From positions 124,001-188,000 of the forward strand of contig MAAJ01000006.1 of the NCBI GenBank assembly GCA_002163085.1: a stretch of DNA of 64,000 nt. The letters run 5' to 3'. The notes beneath the pieces were generated by a model. That model saw nothing but the letters and a program-made list of their open reading frames with translations. It did no database searches and was not told the DNA's origin. Every line of letters starts with the position of its first letter. Position 1 is the first letter of the stretch. Source of the DNA: Methylophaga sp. 42_25_T18. GTDB taxonomy: Bacteria > Pseudomonadota > Gammaproteobacteria > Nitrosococcales > Methylophagaceae. This document shows positions 1-8,100 of this stretch, one piece after another. The translations under genes were made by a program, and so were the position numbers.

Positions 1-199
1 TATCCAGCAACAACCTACAAACCACGATCGACTCTTTATATTCAACGATATACATATCACCGCTGATAATGAATGTTTGAGCTAGATCTACAACAAGATG
101 ATCACCTTCATTAATCGCAGGAGACATATCACTACCGCTCATCACAAAACCTTTATAGTTTTGGATTTTCTCTAAGTCATCTTTTCCTAATTGCACCAC
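1..199 (-). CDS. Partial S24 (LexA/UmuD-like) peptidase-family protein, C-terminus outside window
   Basis: The reverse strand reads from a GTG at 199, six bases after a GGGAG ribosome site, to the window edge without a stop, so only about 66 residues are seen. The pattern GSDMSPAINEGDHLVVD followed by ISGDMYIVEYKESIVV resembles the S24 fold of LexA, UmuD and phage repressors, where G-D-S-M carries the catalytic serine and P-x-[IL]-x-x-G-D follows. Only about 20 residues precede the motif, so there is no DNA-binding domain. Oddly, the catalytic G-D-S-M reads G-S-D-M here, which puts Asp where the nucleophilic Ser should be. It may be an inactive or diverged member. The TetR gene upstream on the same strand starts at 785 and could share its transcript. 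Confidence 0.55.
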   Translation of the reverse strand, partial: MVQLGKDDLEKIQNYKGFVMSGSDMSPAINEGDHLVVDLAQTFIISGDMYIVEYKESIVVCRLLLD

Positions 200-227
200 T
201 TACAGCTCCCTTTACTTAGCTTATGAT

Positions 228-785
228 CTATTTAAATAAAACACTGTTTTGAACTGCCAGCCCTATCTGTTCAGATAACTCAGCATCATTAACTGCTCTA
301 GCCATCGTCACACCGCCAATCAATAATGCTAGTTTTTCCCATGTGTCAGCAGAAATTGCTCCATCATCACCTTCCGTTGCTATGCTCGCTATTTTAAGCA
401 ACTCTTGTTCATAGGCTAATTTTAAATCGTCATCACCACGACTCACTTCTGAAGTCAGGCTTTGCAAACCACAGCTATTTTTAGCATCACAGGTTCGTTT
501 TTCGGTGACATAAAACTCCGCCAATGCTTTCCACCAGTCGTCACCATATGCTTGTTGCTGACCAAGTATCGCTTGCTGCACTTCTTGTAAGCCTTCTACA
601 ACGATTGTTTCAAACGCCGCCTTTTTAGAAGGAAAGTGTTTATAAAATGCCCCTGATGTTACCCCCGCTTCTTTTGCGAGCCCATCTACACCAATGCCAC
701 TAAAGCCATTTTTGCGGAAACTTCGTCCTGCAGCAGCAATTATTTTCTCATGTGTCTCTTTTTTTTGTTCTGGCTTGTATCGCAT
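228..785 (-). CDS. TetR/AcrR family transcriptional regulator
   Basis: This 185-residue protein has the length and layout of TetR repressors. The N-terminal helix-turn-helix lies at about residues 12-58, with GFSGIGVDGLAKEAGVTSGA as the core and FYKHFPSKKAAF as the recognition and linker part. The C-terminal helical domain probably binds a small ligand and contains two cysteines (around CDAKNSCG). It is divergent from the tautomerase-like gene at 992. The region between holds three copies of a TAACGnnCGTTA-like palindrome, the usual setting for a self-regulating repressor that controls its neighbour. The effector is unknown. The SxxC-rich ligand domain recalls electrophile or NEM-type sensors, but this is only a suggestion. 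Confidence 0.85.
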   Translation of the reverse strand: MRYKPEQKKETHEKIIAAAGRSFRKNGFSGIGVDGLAKEAGVTSGAFYKHFPSKKAAFETIVVEGLQEVQQAILGQQQAYGDDWWKALAEFYVTEKRTCDAKNSCGLQSLTSEVSRGDDDLKLAYEQELLKIASIATEGDDGAISADTWEKLALLIGGVTMARAVNDAELSEQIGLAVQNSVLFK

Positions 786-817
786 CTAAAACCTCATATA
801 TATCTTTACTTTCAACA

Positions 818-846
818 GTTTGAAATAAACTCAGTTTCTTTCAAAC
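818..846. promoter_or_regulatory. Near-perfect inverted repeat in the tetR leader
   Basis: Arms GTTTGAAATAAAC (818-830) and GTTTCTTTCAAAC (834-846) are reverse complements at 12 of 13 positions around a 3-base centre. The repeat lies about 35 bases upstream of the tetR start, inside its probable leader, and is unrelated to the TAACG palindromes further upstream. It could be a binding site for another dimeric regulator or a leader hairpin. Confidence 0.4.
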
Positions 847-874
847 TCTAGTTAAGAAACATTTTATCATAAAA

Positions 875-934
875 TAACGGTCGTTACCCTTTACAAGATA
901 ACGATCGATATCTATTATTGAATCACGGTCGTTA
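875..934. promoter_or_regulatory. Three evenly spaced TetR operators with a divergent promoter region
   Basis: Three versions of one 12-base palindrome occur: TAACGGTCGTTA at 875-886, TAACGATCGATA at 899-910 and TCACGGTCGTTA at 923-934. Their starts are exactly 24 bases apart. On the plus strand a promoter TTTACA (890-895), 17-base spacer, TATTAT (913-918) places the middle site between -35 and -10, the first just upstream of -35 and the third at about the start of transcription. Repression of the 992 gene by the divergent TetR is the simplest reading. The first site would also cover the tetR promoter on the other strand. Confidence 0.65.
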
Positions 935-991
935 TCTTAAGGGCCTAAAACACTTAATCATGAACATTTAACTAACTATGAGGACATAACA

Positions 992-1402
992 ATGCCATTA
1001 ACATTAACGATTACTGAAGGTGTATTAACTGAAGGTAGCGAAGCACAAGCTATTCAAGAGTTGACCGACGCTATGTTGGAATCACATGGGTTAGCGGGTA
1101 ATTCCGTGATGACACCTAACATCACCGCTAACTTACATATCTTGAATAAGAACCACACCTTCTCTGGTGGCAAACCATTTTCAGGTGTTTGGGTAGAGTG
1201 GAAAGTACCTTCGTTTGCTTTTTCAGATCGAGATATTCAATTGCAATATTTCAAAAAAGCAACGGACATCATCGAGAAGCTTTCAGGTTATAGCCATCCT
1301 CGAGACAACATCTATGTAAATGTTGTTCACGCCGTCGATGGCGCCTGGAATTTTGATGGGATTGCTATGACCAATGAGCAAATAGTTCAAGCCATTTCAT
1401 AA
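992..1402 (+). CDS. Tautomerase-superfamily protein (4-oxalocrotonate tautomerase-like)
   Basis: The 136-residue protein begins Met-Pro-Leu, so removal of Met would expose the N-terminal proline that serves as the catalytic base in 4-oxalocrotonate tautomerase and MIF-type enzymes. The later segment with IYVNVVHAVDGAWNFDG fits the second beta-alpha-beta unit of a long (two-unit) tautomerase. A GAGGA ribosome site lies ahead of the ATG. It is the first gene after the triple operator and is followed 32 bases later by a secreted protein, so the two probably form one TetR-controlled transcript. Substrate is unknown. The setting suggests a role in the response to a reactive or aromatic compound, which is inference. 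Confidence 0.7.
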   Translation: MPLTLTITEGVLTEGSEAQAIQELTDAMLESHGLAGNSVMTPNITANLHILNKNHTFSGGKPFSGVWVEWKVPSFAFSDRDIQLQYFKKATDIIEKLSGYSHPRDNIYVNVVHAVDGAWNFDGIAMTNEQIVQAIS

Positions 1403-1434
1403 GTAGTTTTACATTTATTTAAAGGAAATAACTC

Positions 1435-1890
1435 ATGTTTAAAAAAATTATAACGTTAACTTTACTTTTAGCAGCCATGGCTAGTGCTTATGCAAATGAA
1501 AGCTGCATGCCGATTGGTGGCACAGGTATGCCGAACTTCTTCTCTCAACAAGAAGGAGTCATGTCTGCGGTTGCCACTCTGTCTGGAAGTGTTTCTGCCG
1601 CAACGGCAAGAGTTGTTGCTGAAAGACAAACTGAAACTGGACTCGAAATGGATATGCAGCACTTCTTTATGACAGACAAAGGTGGTTTTATGAACACTAA
1701 CGATCTGGCTATTCTAACCAAAGTACCCGGTAAAAAAGATCGTTATATGATTGAAATTACCTACCAGGTCCAAGCAGGTTCAACATCAGGTCAGCTTGAA
1801 GGTTACACAGGAACATTTAATAGTTACGGTTTAGTGGACATGGAAAATCTTCAAGGAGTGATCAGATACAGCGGTGAAATTTGTAAGTGA
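1435..1890 (+). CDS. Secreted protein of unknown function
   Basis: This 151-residue protein starts with a classic signal peptide (lysines, then a leucine-rich core, cut after ASAYA, about residue 20), so the mature part should be periplasmic or secreted. The mature protein has two cysteines, one near its start (ESCMP) and one at the end (GEICK), which could form a disulfide. The rest is predicted beta-rich (repeated threonine, glycine and serine, for example GQLEGYTGTFNSYG). I do not recognise the family. It follows the tautomerase-like gene closely and shares its TetR-controlled promoter, so it may belong to the same stress or detoxification response. A hairpin terminator follows. Confidence 0.75.
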   Translation: MFKKIITLTLLLAAMASAYANESCMPIGGTGMPNFFSQQEGVMSAVATLSGSVSAATARVVAERQTETGLEMDMQHFFMTDKGGFMNTNDLAILTKVPGKKDRYMIEITYQVQAGSTSGQLEGYTGTFNSYGLVDMENLQGVIRYSGEICK

Positions 1891-1905
1891 TTAAAAATAA
1901 TAGGA

Positions 1906-1943
1906 CGTTGGCGGCTGTATTTGTGCAGCCCGCCAGCTTTTTA
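1906..1943 (+). terminator. Rho-independent terminator after the tautomerase operon
   Basis: GTTGGCGG-CTGT pairs with GCAG-CCCGCCAGC across a short loop (one bulged C), followed by TTTTTATT. It sits 16 bases after the stop at 1890, where a plus-strand terminator is expected before the convergent tetR gene. Confidence 0.65.
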
Positions 1944-1966
1944 TTCACTGGACGATATTTATGATT

Positions 1967-2566
1967 TTATATGCCCAGCTTACTGACAAAAAAATCGATG
2001 ATTGATTTAAGTTGTTGTTGAGACTTACCTGTGCGAGACACAGATGAAAGGCCATGCATCAAAGTAATAACCATCAACGTTAATTCATTAACATCAATAT
2101 CTGTCGTTAGATTACCTTTAGCTTTCTCAGCAGTAAAAAATTCTGCTAAATATGTTTCTGCATAATTACCTGCATAGACTATTATCTGAGTGGCTTTTTC
2201 AGGTAAGGACTCACCCGCCAACTCATTGGCAGCCACAGCAATGAAACAACCATTGGGTGTAGAAGAGCTGCACAACATCGTAGCAACAGACAATAAGTAG
2301 CTTTTGATTCGCTCATTTAATGGCTGCCCATCTTCGTTCAGGCAGTCCACATGCGGTGACGCATGTTTAGCTAAATAATGCTCGGTCGCACTAACAAACA
2401 AATCTTCTTTATTTCCAAAGGCGCTATAAAGACTTGGTTTATTGATGCCCATTGCTGTTGTTAACCCAGACAATGAGGCGCCTAAAAAGCCTTTTTTCCA
2501 AAAGACAAACATTGCCTGTTCAAGTGCTTTTTCTTTATCAAACTGAAGTTGTCTTCCGCCAGCCAT
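1967..2566 (-). CDS. TetR/AcrR family transcriptional regulator
   Basis: A TetR-type repressor of 199 residues counted from the ATG at 2566, which has AAGG six bases upstream and is preferred over a TTG 15 bases earlier. The helix-turn-helix covers about residues 12-55 (LSGLTTAMGINKPSLYSAFG), and the C-terminal helical domain resembles the TetR_C type seen in repressors of short-chain dehydrogenase loci. It is divergent from the SDR gene at 2684. The 117-base gap contains two copies of a TACCNATCGGTA palindrome, so it most likely represses both itself and the SDR gene. Ligand unknown. Confidence 0.85.
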   Translation of the reverse strand: MAGGRQLQFDKEKALEQAMFVFWKKGFLGASLSGLTTAMGINKPSLYSAFGNKEDLFVSATEHYLAKHASPHVDCLNEDGQPLNERIKSYLLSVATMLCSSSTPNGCFIAVAANELAGESLPEKATQIIVYAGNYAETYLAEFFTAEKAKGNLTTDIDVNELTLMVITLMHGLSSVSRTGKSQQQLKSIIDFFVSKLGI

Positions 2567-2597
2567 ATTGAGCCTTAACAAATTTTAAAAATAACCT

Positions 2598-2647
2598 TGA
2601 CACAATTATACCGATCGGTACACTTATATCAATCTTACCAATCGGTA
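2598..2647. promoter_or_regulatory. Two TetR operator palindromes overlapping the SDR promoter
   Basis: TACCGATCGGTA at 2609-2620 is a perfect 12-base palindrome. TACCAATCGGTA at 2636-2647 is the same site with one mismatch, 27 bases further on. A -35 box TTGACA lies at 2598-2603 and an AT-rich -10 candidate (TTATAT) at 2624-2629, so the first operator would block RNA polymerase between the two boxes. The sites lie between the divergent tetR (1967-2566) and SDR genes. Confidence 0.65.
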
Positions 2648-2683
2648 CAGAATTATTTTTAGTTAATTATTGAGGTAAATAAA

Positions 2684-3427
2684 ATGAGTTTTGATGTTAA
2701 AGACAAAATTGCATTAGTAACCGGTGCAAACCGAGGAATAGGCAAAGCGATTGTTGAGTCATTGATTCAGCATGGAGCAAAGAAGGTGTATCTCGCCGTA
2801 CGCGATGTAAAATCAACCAATACTTTAGTGGCTGAATTTGGAGACTTAGTGGCCCCGCTATATGTTGACTTATCTGTGACAAAATCTATTAAGTCACTCG
2901 CTAAAACAGCTAGCGATACACAACTTGTTGTCAATAATGCAGGTATATTAAAGCTCGCAGATCCACTTAATGACGATGTTGAAGAAGCATTTAACCAAGA
3001 ATTAACAGTCAATACCTTTGGGTTGATACGCATGGCCAAAGCATTCATACCGGTGCTAGAACAAAATGGGGGGGGCGCCTTTGTGCAGCTAAACTCAGTG
3101 GCATCTATAAAGAACTTTGCCGGTTTCTCCACCTACTCAGCCTCAAAAGCCGCAGCCTATTCGCTTACCCAAGGTTTAAGAGATCAAGTAGCTGACAAAA
3201 ACATTCAGGTCTTAAGTGTGCATCCCGGTCCCATTGCCACCGATATGGCCAATGAAGCAGGCATGGGTGAAATGGGTGAACCGACATCTGTGGTATCTGA
3301 AGGGATAGTTAAAGCACTTTCAGCCGGTGACTTTCACCTATTCCCGGACACAATGGCGCAACAATTTTGGGCCGCATATCAAGGTTATGCAGCAGGGATT
3401 GTTGAAGCAGATTTATCAGAAGGGTAA
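2684..3427 (+). CDS. Short-chain dehydrogenase/reductase (SDR)
   Basis: A 247-residue classical SDR oxidoreductase. The NAD(P)-binding loop TGANRGIGKA lies at about residues 14-23, the NNAG motif near 85-88, the catalytic serine in QLNSVAS, and the YSASKAA active-site Tyr and Lys near residue 155. HPGPIATDMANEAG near 180-193 is the usual post-catalytic loop. It would reduce or oxidise a small carbonyl or alcohol with NAD(P)H in the cytoplasm. The substrate cannot be read from sequence. TTGAGG precedes the ATG. The divergent TetR and its operators imply that a ligand, perhaps the SDR substrate, induces it. It is followed by a strong terminator. Confidence 0.85.
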   Translation: MSFDVKDKIALVTGANRGIGKAIVESLIQHGAKKVYLAVRDVKSTNTLVAEFGDLVAPLYVDLSVTKSIKSLAKTASDTQLVVNNAGILKLADPLNDDVEEAFNQELTVNTFGLIRMAKAFIPVLEQNGGGAFVQLNSVASIKNFAGFSTYSASKAAAYSLTQGLRDQVADKNIQVLSVHPGPIATDMANEAGMGEMGEPTSVVSEGIVKALSAGDFHLFPDTMAQQFWAAYQGYAAGIVEADLSEG

Positions 3428-3440
3428 TTTTATAAACAAG

Positions 3441-3479
3441 CTGGCGGGCATCGAATTGCCCGTCAGTTTTTATTTTTTA
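3441..3479 (+). terminator. Rho-independent terminator after the SDR gene
   Basis: CTGGCGGGC and GCCCGTCAG form a stem (one G-T pair) with an 8-base loop, followed by TTTTTATTTTTT. It ends exactly where the convergent kinase gene ends at 3480. Confidence 0.85.
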
Positions 3480-4634
3480 CTAAACTAAAGGAAGACGAAT
3501 AAAAAATATACAACCCTGCTCGGGTTGACTTTCGAAATGAATACTACCTTTCATTTCTTCTACTAAATATTTTGACTTGGCTAGACCAATACCAACACCG
3601 GGTATTTCATTCTTTTCAGCATAATCTAATCGAGTAAAAGGCATAAATATCTTGTCCTTATCCTCTGGCGAAATGCCTACACCAGTATCCATAATGCTGA
3701 CTTCTACTTGATATCCTTCTATTGTATTTACCTCAATATTGATCAAACCCCGCTCTGAGTTAAACTTTATGGCATTGCTTAATAGGTTGATAAATACCTG
3801 TTTAAGACGTTCATTATTGGCCTTTACATTTAGGTCAGTCCCGTTATAATTTATCGATATACTTGCATCATCAGCCTGCTTTTTAAGCGTAGTTATCGCG
3901 ACCATAATCACATTATTAAGATCTACGTGCTCGAGCAGTAATTTCAACAGTTTATTTTCCATATGAGCGATATCTAGCACATCATCAATCAAACTTAAAA
4001 GATGTTTACCTGCATCAATAATAAACTCACGCCCAGCTAATAATTTATCAGTCTCGCCATCAATGATCTGCTGCTCTTGCAGTTGAGAAAAGCCCATAAT
4101 CGCGTTCAATGGCGTTTTAAATTCGTGGCTCATGCGAGAAAGAAACTGTGTTTTTGCTTGATTCGCCATTTCAGCAAGATGTTTAGCTCTTGCTAATTCT
4201 CCTGTGCGTTCTGCTACGCGACGTTCTAAATCTTCATGCAAACATTTAAGCGTTAAATGATTTCTAACCCGAACGATGACTTCCGATTCAACAAAGGGTT
4301 TGCGAACATAATCAACACAACCTGCCTCAAAACCGTTAATAACATCAGCACTATCAATGCTGGCAGAGATAAATACGATGGGGATCTGCTGTGTAGCTTC
4401 ATTTTCTTTGAGTTTACGACAGATTTCGAGGCCGTTAATATCTGGCAAAGAAATATCTAGCAGAATAAGATCGGGTTGATGTTCAAATACATGGTTTAAT
4501 GCTTGCTGGCCTGTTTTGGCCAAAGAGATCTCATAGCCCGCATTTTTCAGCGTATTGTATAAAACTTTAAGGTTGTCAGACTGATCATCGACAATCAAAA
4601 CCTTCTTGTTCAGTAATTTGTCAATATCGAACAT
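3480..4634 (-). CDS. Response-regulator/histidine-kinase fusion (REC then HisKA-HATPase)
   Basis: A soluble 384-residue protein with the order reversed from a normal hybrid kinase. The receiver domain lies at about 8-125 with phospho-acceptor Asp60 (LLDISLPDING), a coiled-coil linker at 130-165, HisKA with His170 (SHEFKTP), and HATPase at about 265-384 with the N, G1 and G2 boxes (NLLSNAIKF, DTGVGIS, GVGIGLA). There is no membrane segment. ATG at 4634 is preferred over the TTG codon just before it; AAGGA lies nine bases upstream. It lies 34 bases downstream of the hybrid sensor kinase and is almost certainly co-transcribed, so its receiver may take phosphate from that kinase and in turn control its own kinase module. 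No DNA-binding output is present. Confidence 0.85.
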   Translation of the reverse strand: MFDIDKLLNKKVLIVDDQSDNLKVLYNTLKNAGYEISLAKTGQQALNHVFEHQPDLILLDISLPDINGLEICRKLKENEATQQIPIVFISASIDSADVINGFEAGCVDYVRKPFVESEVIVRVRNHLTLKCLHEDLERRVAERTGELARAKHLAEMANQAKTQFLSRMSHEFKTPLNAIMGFSQLQEQQIIDGETDKLLAGREFIIDAGKHLLSLIDDVLDIAHMENKLLKLLLEHVDLNNVIMVAITTLKKQADDASISINYNGTDLNVKANNERLKQVFINLLSNAIKFNSERGLINIEVNTIEGYQVEVSIMDTGVGISPEDKDKIFMPFTRLDYAEKNEIPGVGIGLAKSKYLVEEMKGSIHFESQPEQGCIFFIRLPLV

Positions 4635-4668
4635 CAAGCTTTATCCTTCAAGATCAAAGTTCTGCTAC

Positions 4669-7434
4669 TTAAGTCTCGCTCAAACTAAACTCTTTTACAA
4701 CATCTAACACAGCCTCAAAATCAAAATCGTCTGCCAGATATCTTAAGTGTTGGGCCAAATCTAAACCAATAAACTGCTCTGACTCCAGAAAATCTATCAG
4801 AGCATTAATTTTAGTTATCTGGCCAGACTGCACTGCTGCTGCGATATCATTTAGCAATGCCTCTGGCAATGTGACTGCTGCATAATCCAACTCCGTCGTT
4901 CTTTGTTCGCTACTCTGACTGTTATCAATGGTGTAATCATAATTTATATCTAGCAGTTGAGCCAAAAGCTCAAATAGTTTTTCCCGCACAAATGGCTTAC
5001 CAATAAATCCATCAACGCCTTCCCGCCGATACATTTCTTGGTGATGTTCAAACACTGAAGCAGAAATCATCACAATTTTTATGTCCTTATCACCATGGTT
5101 TTTTCTGATTTGGCGAGTCACTTCCAAACCATCCACGCCTTGCATGTGATAATCAGAAAAGACAATATCAGGAACAAACTTACCCACTATTTCTATACCT
5201 TCTGCTCCGTTATCAGCACATTTAACTTCGACACCAATATCATCTAGCACGCGAGTTAATACATCGAGGTTCTCTTGGATATCATCTATCAACACCGCTT
5301 TAACGCTTTGTCCTTGAGCCAACTGCGTCACATTAATGTATGGATTTTTTTCTGTTTGGTCGGACTCATCTACCGCGGGTAAATGCAGCGTAAAAAAGAA
5401 ACAGCTACTCTCACCCGGCACCGACTCCATTGCTAAATCTGAACCTAATAATTGCAACAATGTTTTTGAAATAGAAAGTCCCAACCCAGTGCCACCTTGT
5501 TTAATGCCTTCTTCATCTTGTTGAAACGCTTTAAATATTGATGATTGTTTTTCCAACGGAATACCTTGGCCGGTATCCTTCACCTCAAAATAATAATCAT
5601 TATTTTCCAACGGATTAATGGTCAGGGTTATGCTGCCCTCAGAGGTAAACTTAACAGCATTACCAATCAGGTTAACCAAGATTTGGCGTAATTTTACCGA
5701 ATCACTACGAACAAAAATCTTGTCGCCTTTAGTAATACCCTCCAACTTGAGAGCAAGTCCTTTTTCCTTACATCGCATGGAAAAAATAGTATACAAATCT
5801 TTTGTTAGGCTTTCTAAGTCAAAGTTACTTTCATGCACCTCCATCTTGCCGGCTTCGATTTTAGAAAAGTCTAAGATATCGTTAATAATACTTAGCAAAT
5901 GTTTACCTGCGCGATGAATCGCCTCGATATCATCCTTTTGCTGTTCGCTTAGGCCTTCCGTTCTAGCCAAGATCTGGCTATAGCCCATAATGGCATTGAG
6001 CGGTGTTCGAATCTCATGGCTCATACTCGAAATAAATACACTCTTGGCTTTATTAGCTGATTCTGCTTTTTGTTGCGCCGCTTTAAGATCTTCTTCAGCC
6101 TGTTTGCGTTTCATGCTCATGCTATTAATGGCTTCAGATAGAATATCGCGCTCACTCTTCACTTCGACTCGTTTACTAAAGTCACCTTCTGAAATACTGA
6201 CACAAACATTTGTCAGCTCTCTAAAAAGTGCCATTACTTTATTAAAGCTGACATTCATTTGATCAATTTCATCATTTACATCGTTTTTTAACGCCACATT
6301 TTCAGATAAACCACCGGATGCTAATGCATCTGCGGCTTGAGCAGAGTTACCAACACGTCGTGAAATTGAACGTGCAGTTCGAAATGATAAAAAACTAATA
6401 ATCAGCAAGCCAATAGAAGCAAAACCTAATTGTAAATACACCGCGTTTCTTATCGGTGAGATGATCGCATCCTCAGACTTTCTAACGATAACGCCCCAGC
6501 TACCTGTTGGCACCGGCGCTGTAACAAAGTAGTACTTTTTATTATCAAGCGGGTCTTCTACTAGCTCCAACACGCCCGAATCCATATCTGCATAATATTT
6601 GCCAAATATATCTCTGTAGTCAGTATCAGCAACCGCTTTTGTGATCAGTTGATCCCGATAATTTGAAGTAGAAGAAATAAAATTACCCAAGCGGCTGATC
6701 AAGAAGATATCAATATCTTCACGGTCTTTTATTTGTTGAATAAATTCCAAAATTGCACTTAATGATCGGTCAACGCCAGCAACGCCTTTAAACTCATCGT
6801 CAATCACTATGGGATAGGTATATTCCATAATCAGTTTGCCTTCATATACATAAGGCTCTGTGACCATCGGCATGGCTGTTTTATATTCTAGAAACTGCTC
6901 TTTATTGCCCTGGTAATAAAGGCTGGTTTCCATATCAACCAAGTTTTCTAGATAAATATTGCTTTTATCTTCTTCCGTTTTACCTCGGTACCAATAAGGT
7001 ATAAAACGACCATTCTCATCAAGCGCGCCTGTTGGAATATCAACTATCTCACTAACTTGAAGATAATCCTGATCATTCTGATCTGCATTAGGGTCATAGC
7101 CAAAATACGCTCCGGTGAATTCAGGGAAAGCGATCAAAATTTCTTTTGCATAAGCTGTCGACGCAATGCGATCGCCAAATAAGCCATTTTGCTGTGCATA
7201 CGCCATTGTTTTTGCTGCCACAATCGAACGTGTATTACCTCGCTCTATTTCTCTAGAAACAATACCAGCAATGCTTCGAAGTTGGTTTTCATTAGCAACA
7301 AGAGCTGAAGAATAGTTCTGAGAGGTGGTGAAGATTATTATGACAAGCAGAATCAGGACGGTAGGTACAACACCAAGAATCAGCATCTTACCAAGCAAAC
7401 TATGAGTGAATTTTATATTCGTATCATTTTGCAT
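4669..7434 (-). CDS. Membrane hybrid sensor histidine kinase (dCache-HAMP-HisKA-HATPase-REC)
   Basis: A 921-residue inner-membrane sensor. It has a transmembrane helix at about 13-33, a large periplasmic dCache-like sensor at about 45-325 (with the FPEFTGAYFG and DPNADQND type segments and a GVAGVDRSL strand), a second membrane helix near 332-352, HAMP, and HisKA with His473 (SHEIRTP). HATPase follows with NLIGNAVKF and DTGQGIP, then a receiver with Asp761 (FSDYHMQG) and a helical tail of about 90 residues that has no clear phosphotransfer histidine. The ligand is unknown; dCache domains bind amino acids, organic acids and similar small molecules. With the downstream REC-kinase it forms a two-gene relay whose output must lie elsewhere. 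Confidence 0.9.
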   Translation of the reverse strand: MQNDTNIKFTHSLLGKMLILGVVPTVLILLVIIIFTTSQNYSSALVANENQLRSIAGIVSREIERGNTRSIVAAKTMAYAQQNGLFGDRIASTAYAKEILIAFPEFTGAYFGYDPNADQNDQDYLQVSEIVDIPTGALDENGRFIPYWYRGKTEEDKSNIYLENLVDMETSLYYQGNKEQFLEYKTAMPMVTEPYVYEGKLIMEYTYPIVIDDEFKGVAGVDRSLSAILEFIQQIKDREDIDIFLISRLGNFISSTSNYRDQLITKAVADTDYRDIFGKYYADMDSGVLELVEDPLDNKKYYFVTAPVPTGSWGVIVRKSEDAIISPIRNAVYLQLGFASIGLLIISFLSFRTARSISRRVGNSAQAADALASGGLSENVALKNDVNDEIDQMNVSFNKVMALFRELTNVCVSISEGDFSKRVEVKSERDILSEAINSMSMKRKQAEEDLKAAQQKAESANKAKSVFISSMSHEIRTPLNAIMGYSQILARTEGLSEQQKDDIEAIHRAGKHLLSIINDILDFSKIEAGKMEVHESNFDLESLTKDLYTIFSMRCKEKGLALKLEGITKGDKIFVRSDSVKLRQILVNLIGNAVKFTSEGSITLTINPLENNDYYFEVKDTGQGIPLEKQSSIFKAFQQDEEGIKQGGTGLGLSISKTLLQLLGSDLAMESVPGESSCFFFTLHLPAVDESDQTEKNPYINVTQLAQGQSVKAVLIDDIQENLDVLTRVLDDIGVEVKCADNGAEGIEIVGKFVPDIVFSDYHMQGVDGLEVTRQIRKNHGDKDIKIVMISASVFEHHQEMYRREGVDGFIGKPFVREKLFELLAQLLDINYDYTIDNSQSSEQRTTELDYAAVTLPEALLNDIAAAVQSGQITKINALIDFLESEQFIGLDLAQHLRYLADDFDFEAVLDVVKEFSLSET

Positions 7435-7646
7435 ATCGGCCCTGTAGAAGTTAGAGAACGGTTACTAACGAGGGAGAGGAAAACTACAAAATATAAATTT
7501 TTCTTTGTTTACACTGACTTTAAAATAATTTAAGTCAACATTCAAGACTTATTCACCTACAAGAACATTGTTAAAATTTATAACAAAGATAGCAACATAT
7601 AGGTATTTTAAGCTAAATATCTCAGCTCTAACTTGACTAAGAATCA

Positions 7647-7663
7647 TGCAGGTTAAACCTGCA
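7647..7663. promoter_or_regulatory. Perfect palindrome TGCAGGTT-A-AACCTGCA
   Basis: A 17-base perfect inverted repeat lies in the 269-base gap between the hybrid kinase start (7434) and the end of the small gene at 7704. It could be a regulator site or a short stem at the end of the 7704-8000 transcript. No T-run follows on the minus strand, so a terminator is unlikely. Nothing else in this gap was recognised. Confidence 0.35.
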
Positions 7664-7703
7664 GGTTCGATAACTTATTTGAACGGGCACTCAACGTTTC
7701 TTT

Positions 7704-8000
7704 CTATCTATCTAATGATTGTTTCAGCTGTTCTGCACGCTCTCTTCGAGCCTGAATTTCATCAGAATTATAATCTTGGAATACACTTTTAGAGCATAGC
7801 TCATAAGCATCTTTTGATCGTTGCCAGCAAACATCATTTTCATAATAGGGGTTTTCTAGCAAACACTGTTTAAGTACTTCAACAGCCATTTTCCCACAGG
7901 GAATAAATTCATCGGCGGTTGGTGATGCAAGGCAGTTGCTCACCACAAAAAAGAGTACAGAAAAACGAATTGTAGCTAATTTTTTTATTTTTATGTACAT
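7704..8000 (-). CDS. Small secreted protein of unknown function
   Basis: A 98-residue protein with an N-terminal signal peptide (KIKK, then a hydrophobic stretch ending near NCLA, about residue 25). The mature part has four more cysteines (IPCGKM, KQCLLEN, DVCWQR, ELCSKS) and a charged helical tail (DEIQARRERAEQLKQ), so a disulfide-stabilised periplasmic helical protein is plausible. I do not recognise the family. It stands alone between the kinase pair and the broken beta-lactamase gene. Confidence 0.6.
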   Translation of the reverse strand: MYIKIKKLATIRFSVLFFVVSNCLASPTADEFIPCGKMAVEVLKQCLLENPYYENDVCWQRSKDAYELCSKSVFQDYNSDEIQARRERAEQLKQSLDR

Positions 8001-8100
8001 ACTTAGATTCGCCCCCTACTCTTACTTCATATAGACCATTCTAATCGTTGAGCTTATCGAGGTATAGTTACCTTTCAATATTGTCATTTATAACAATTTG

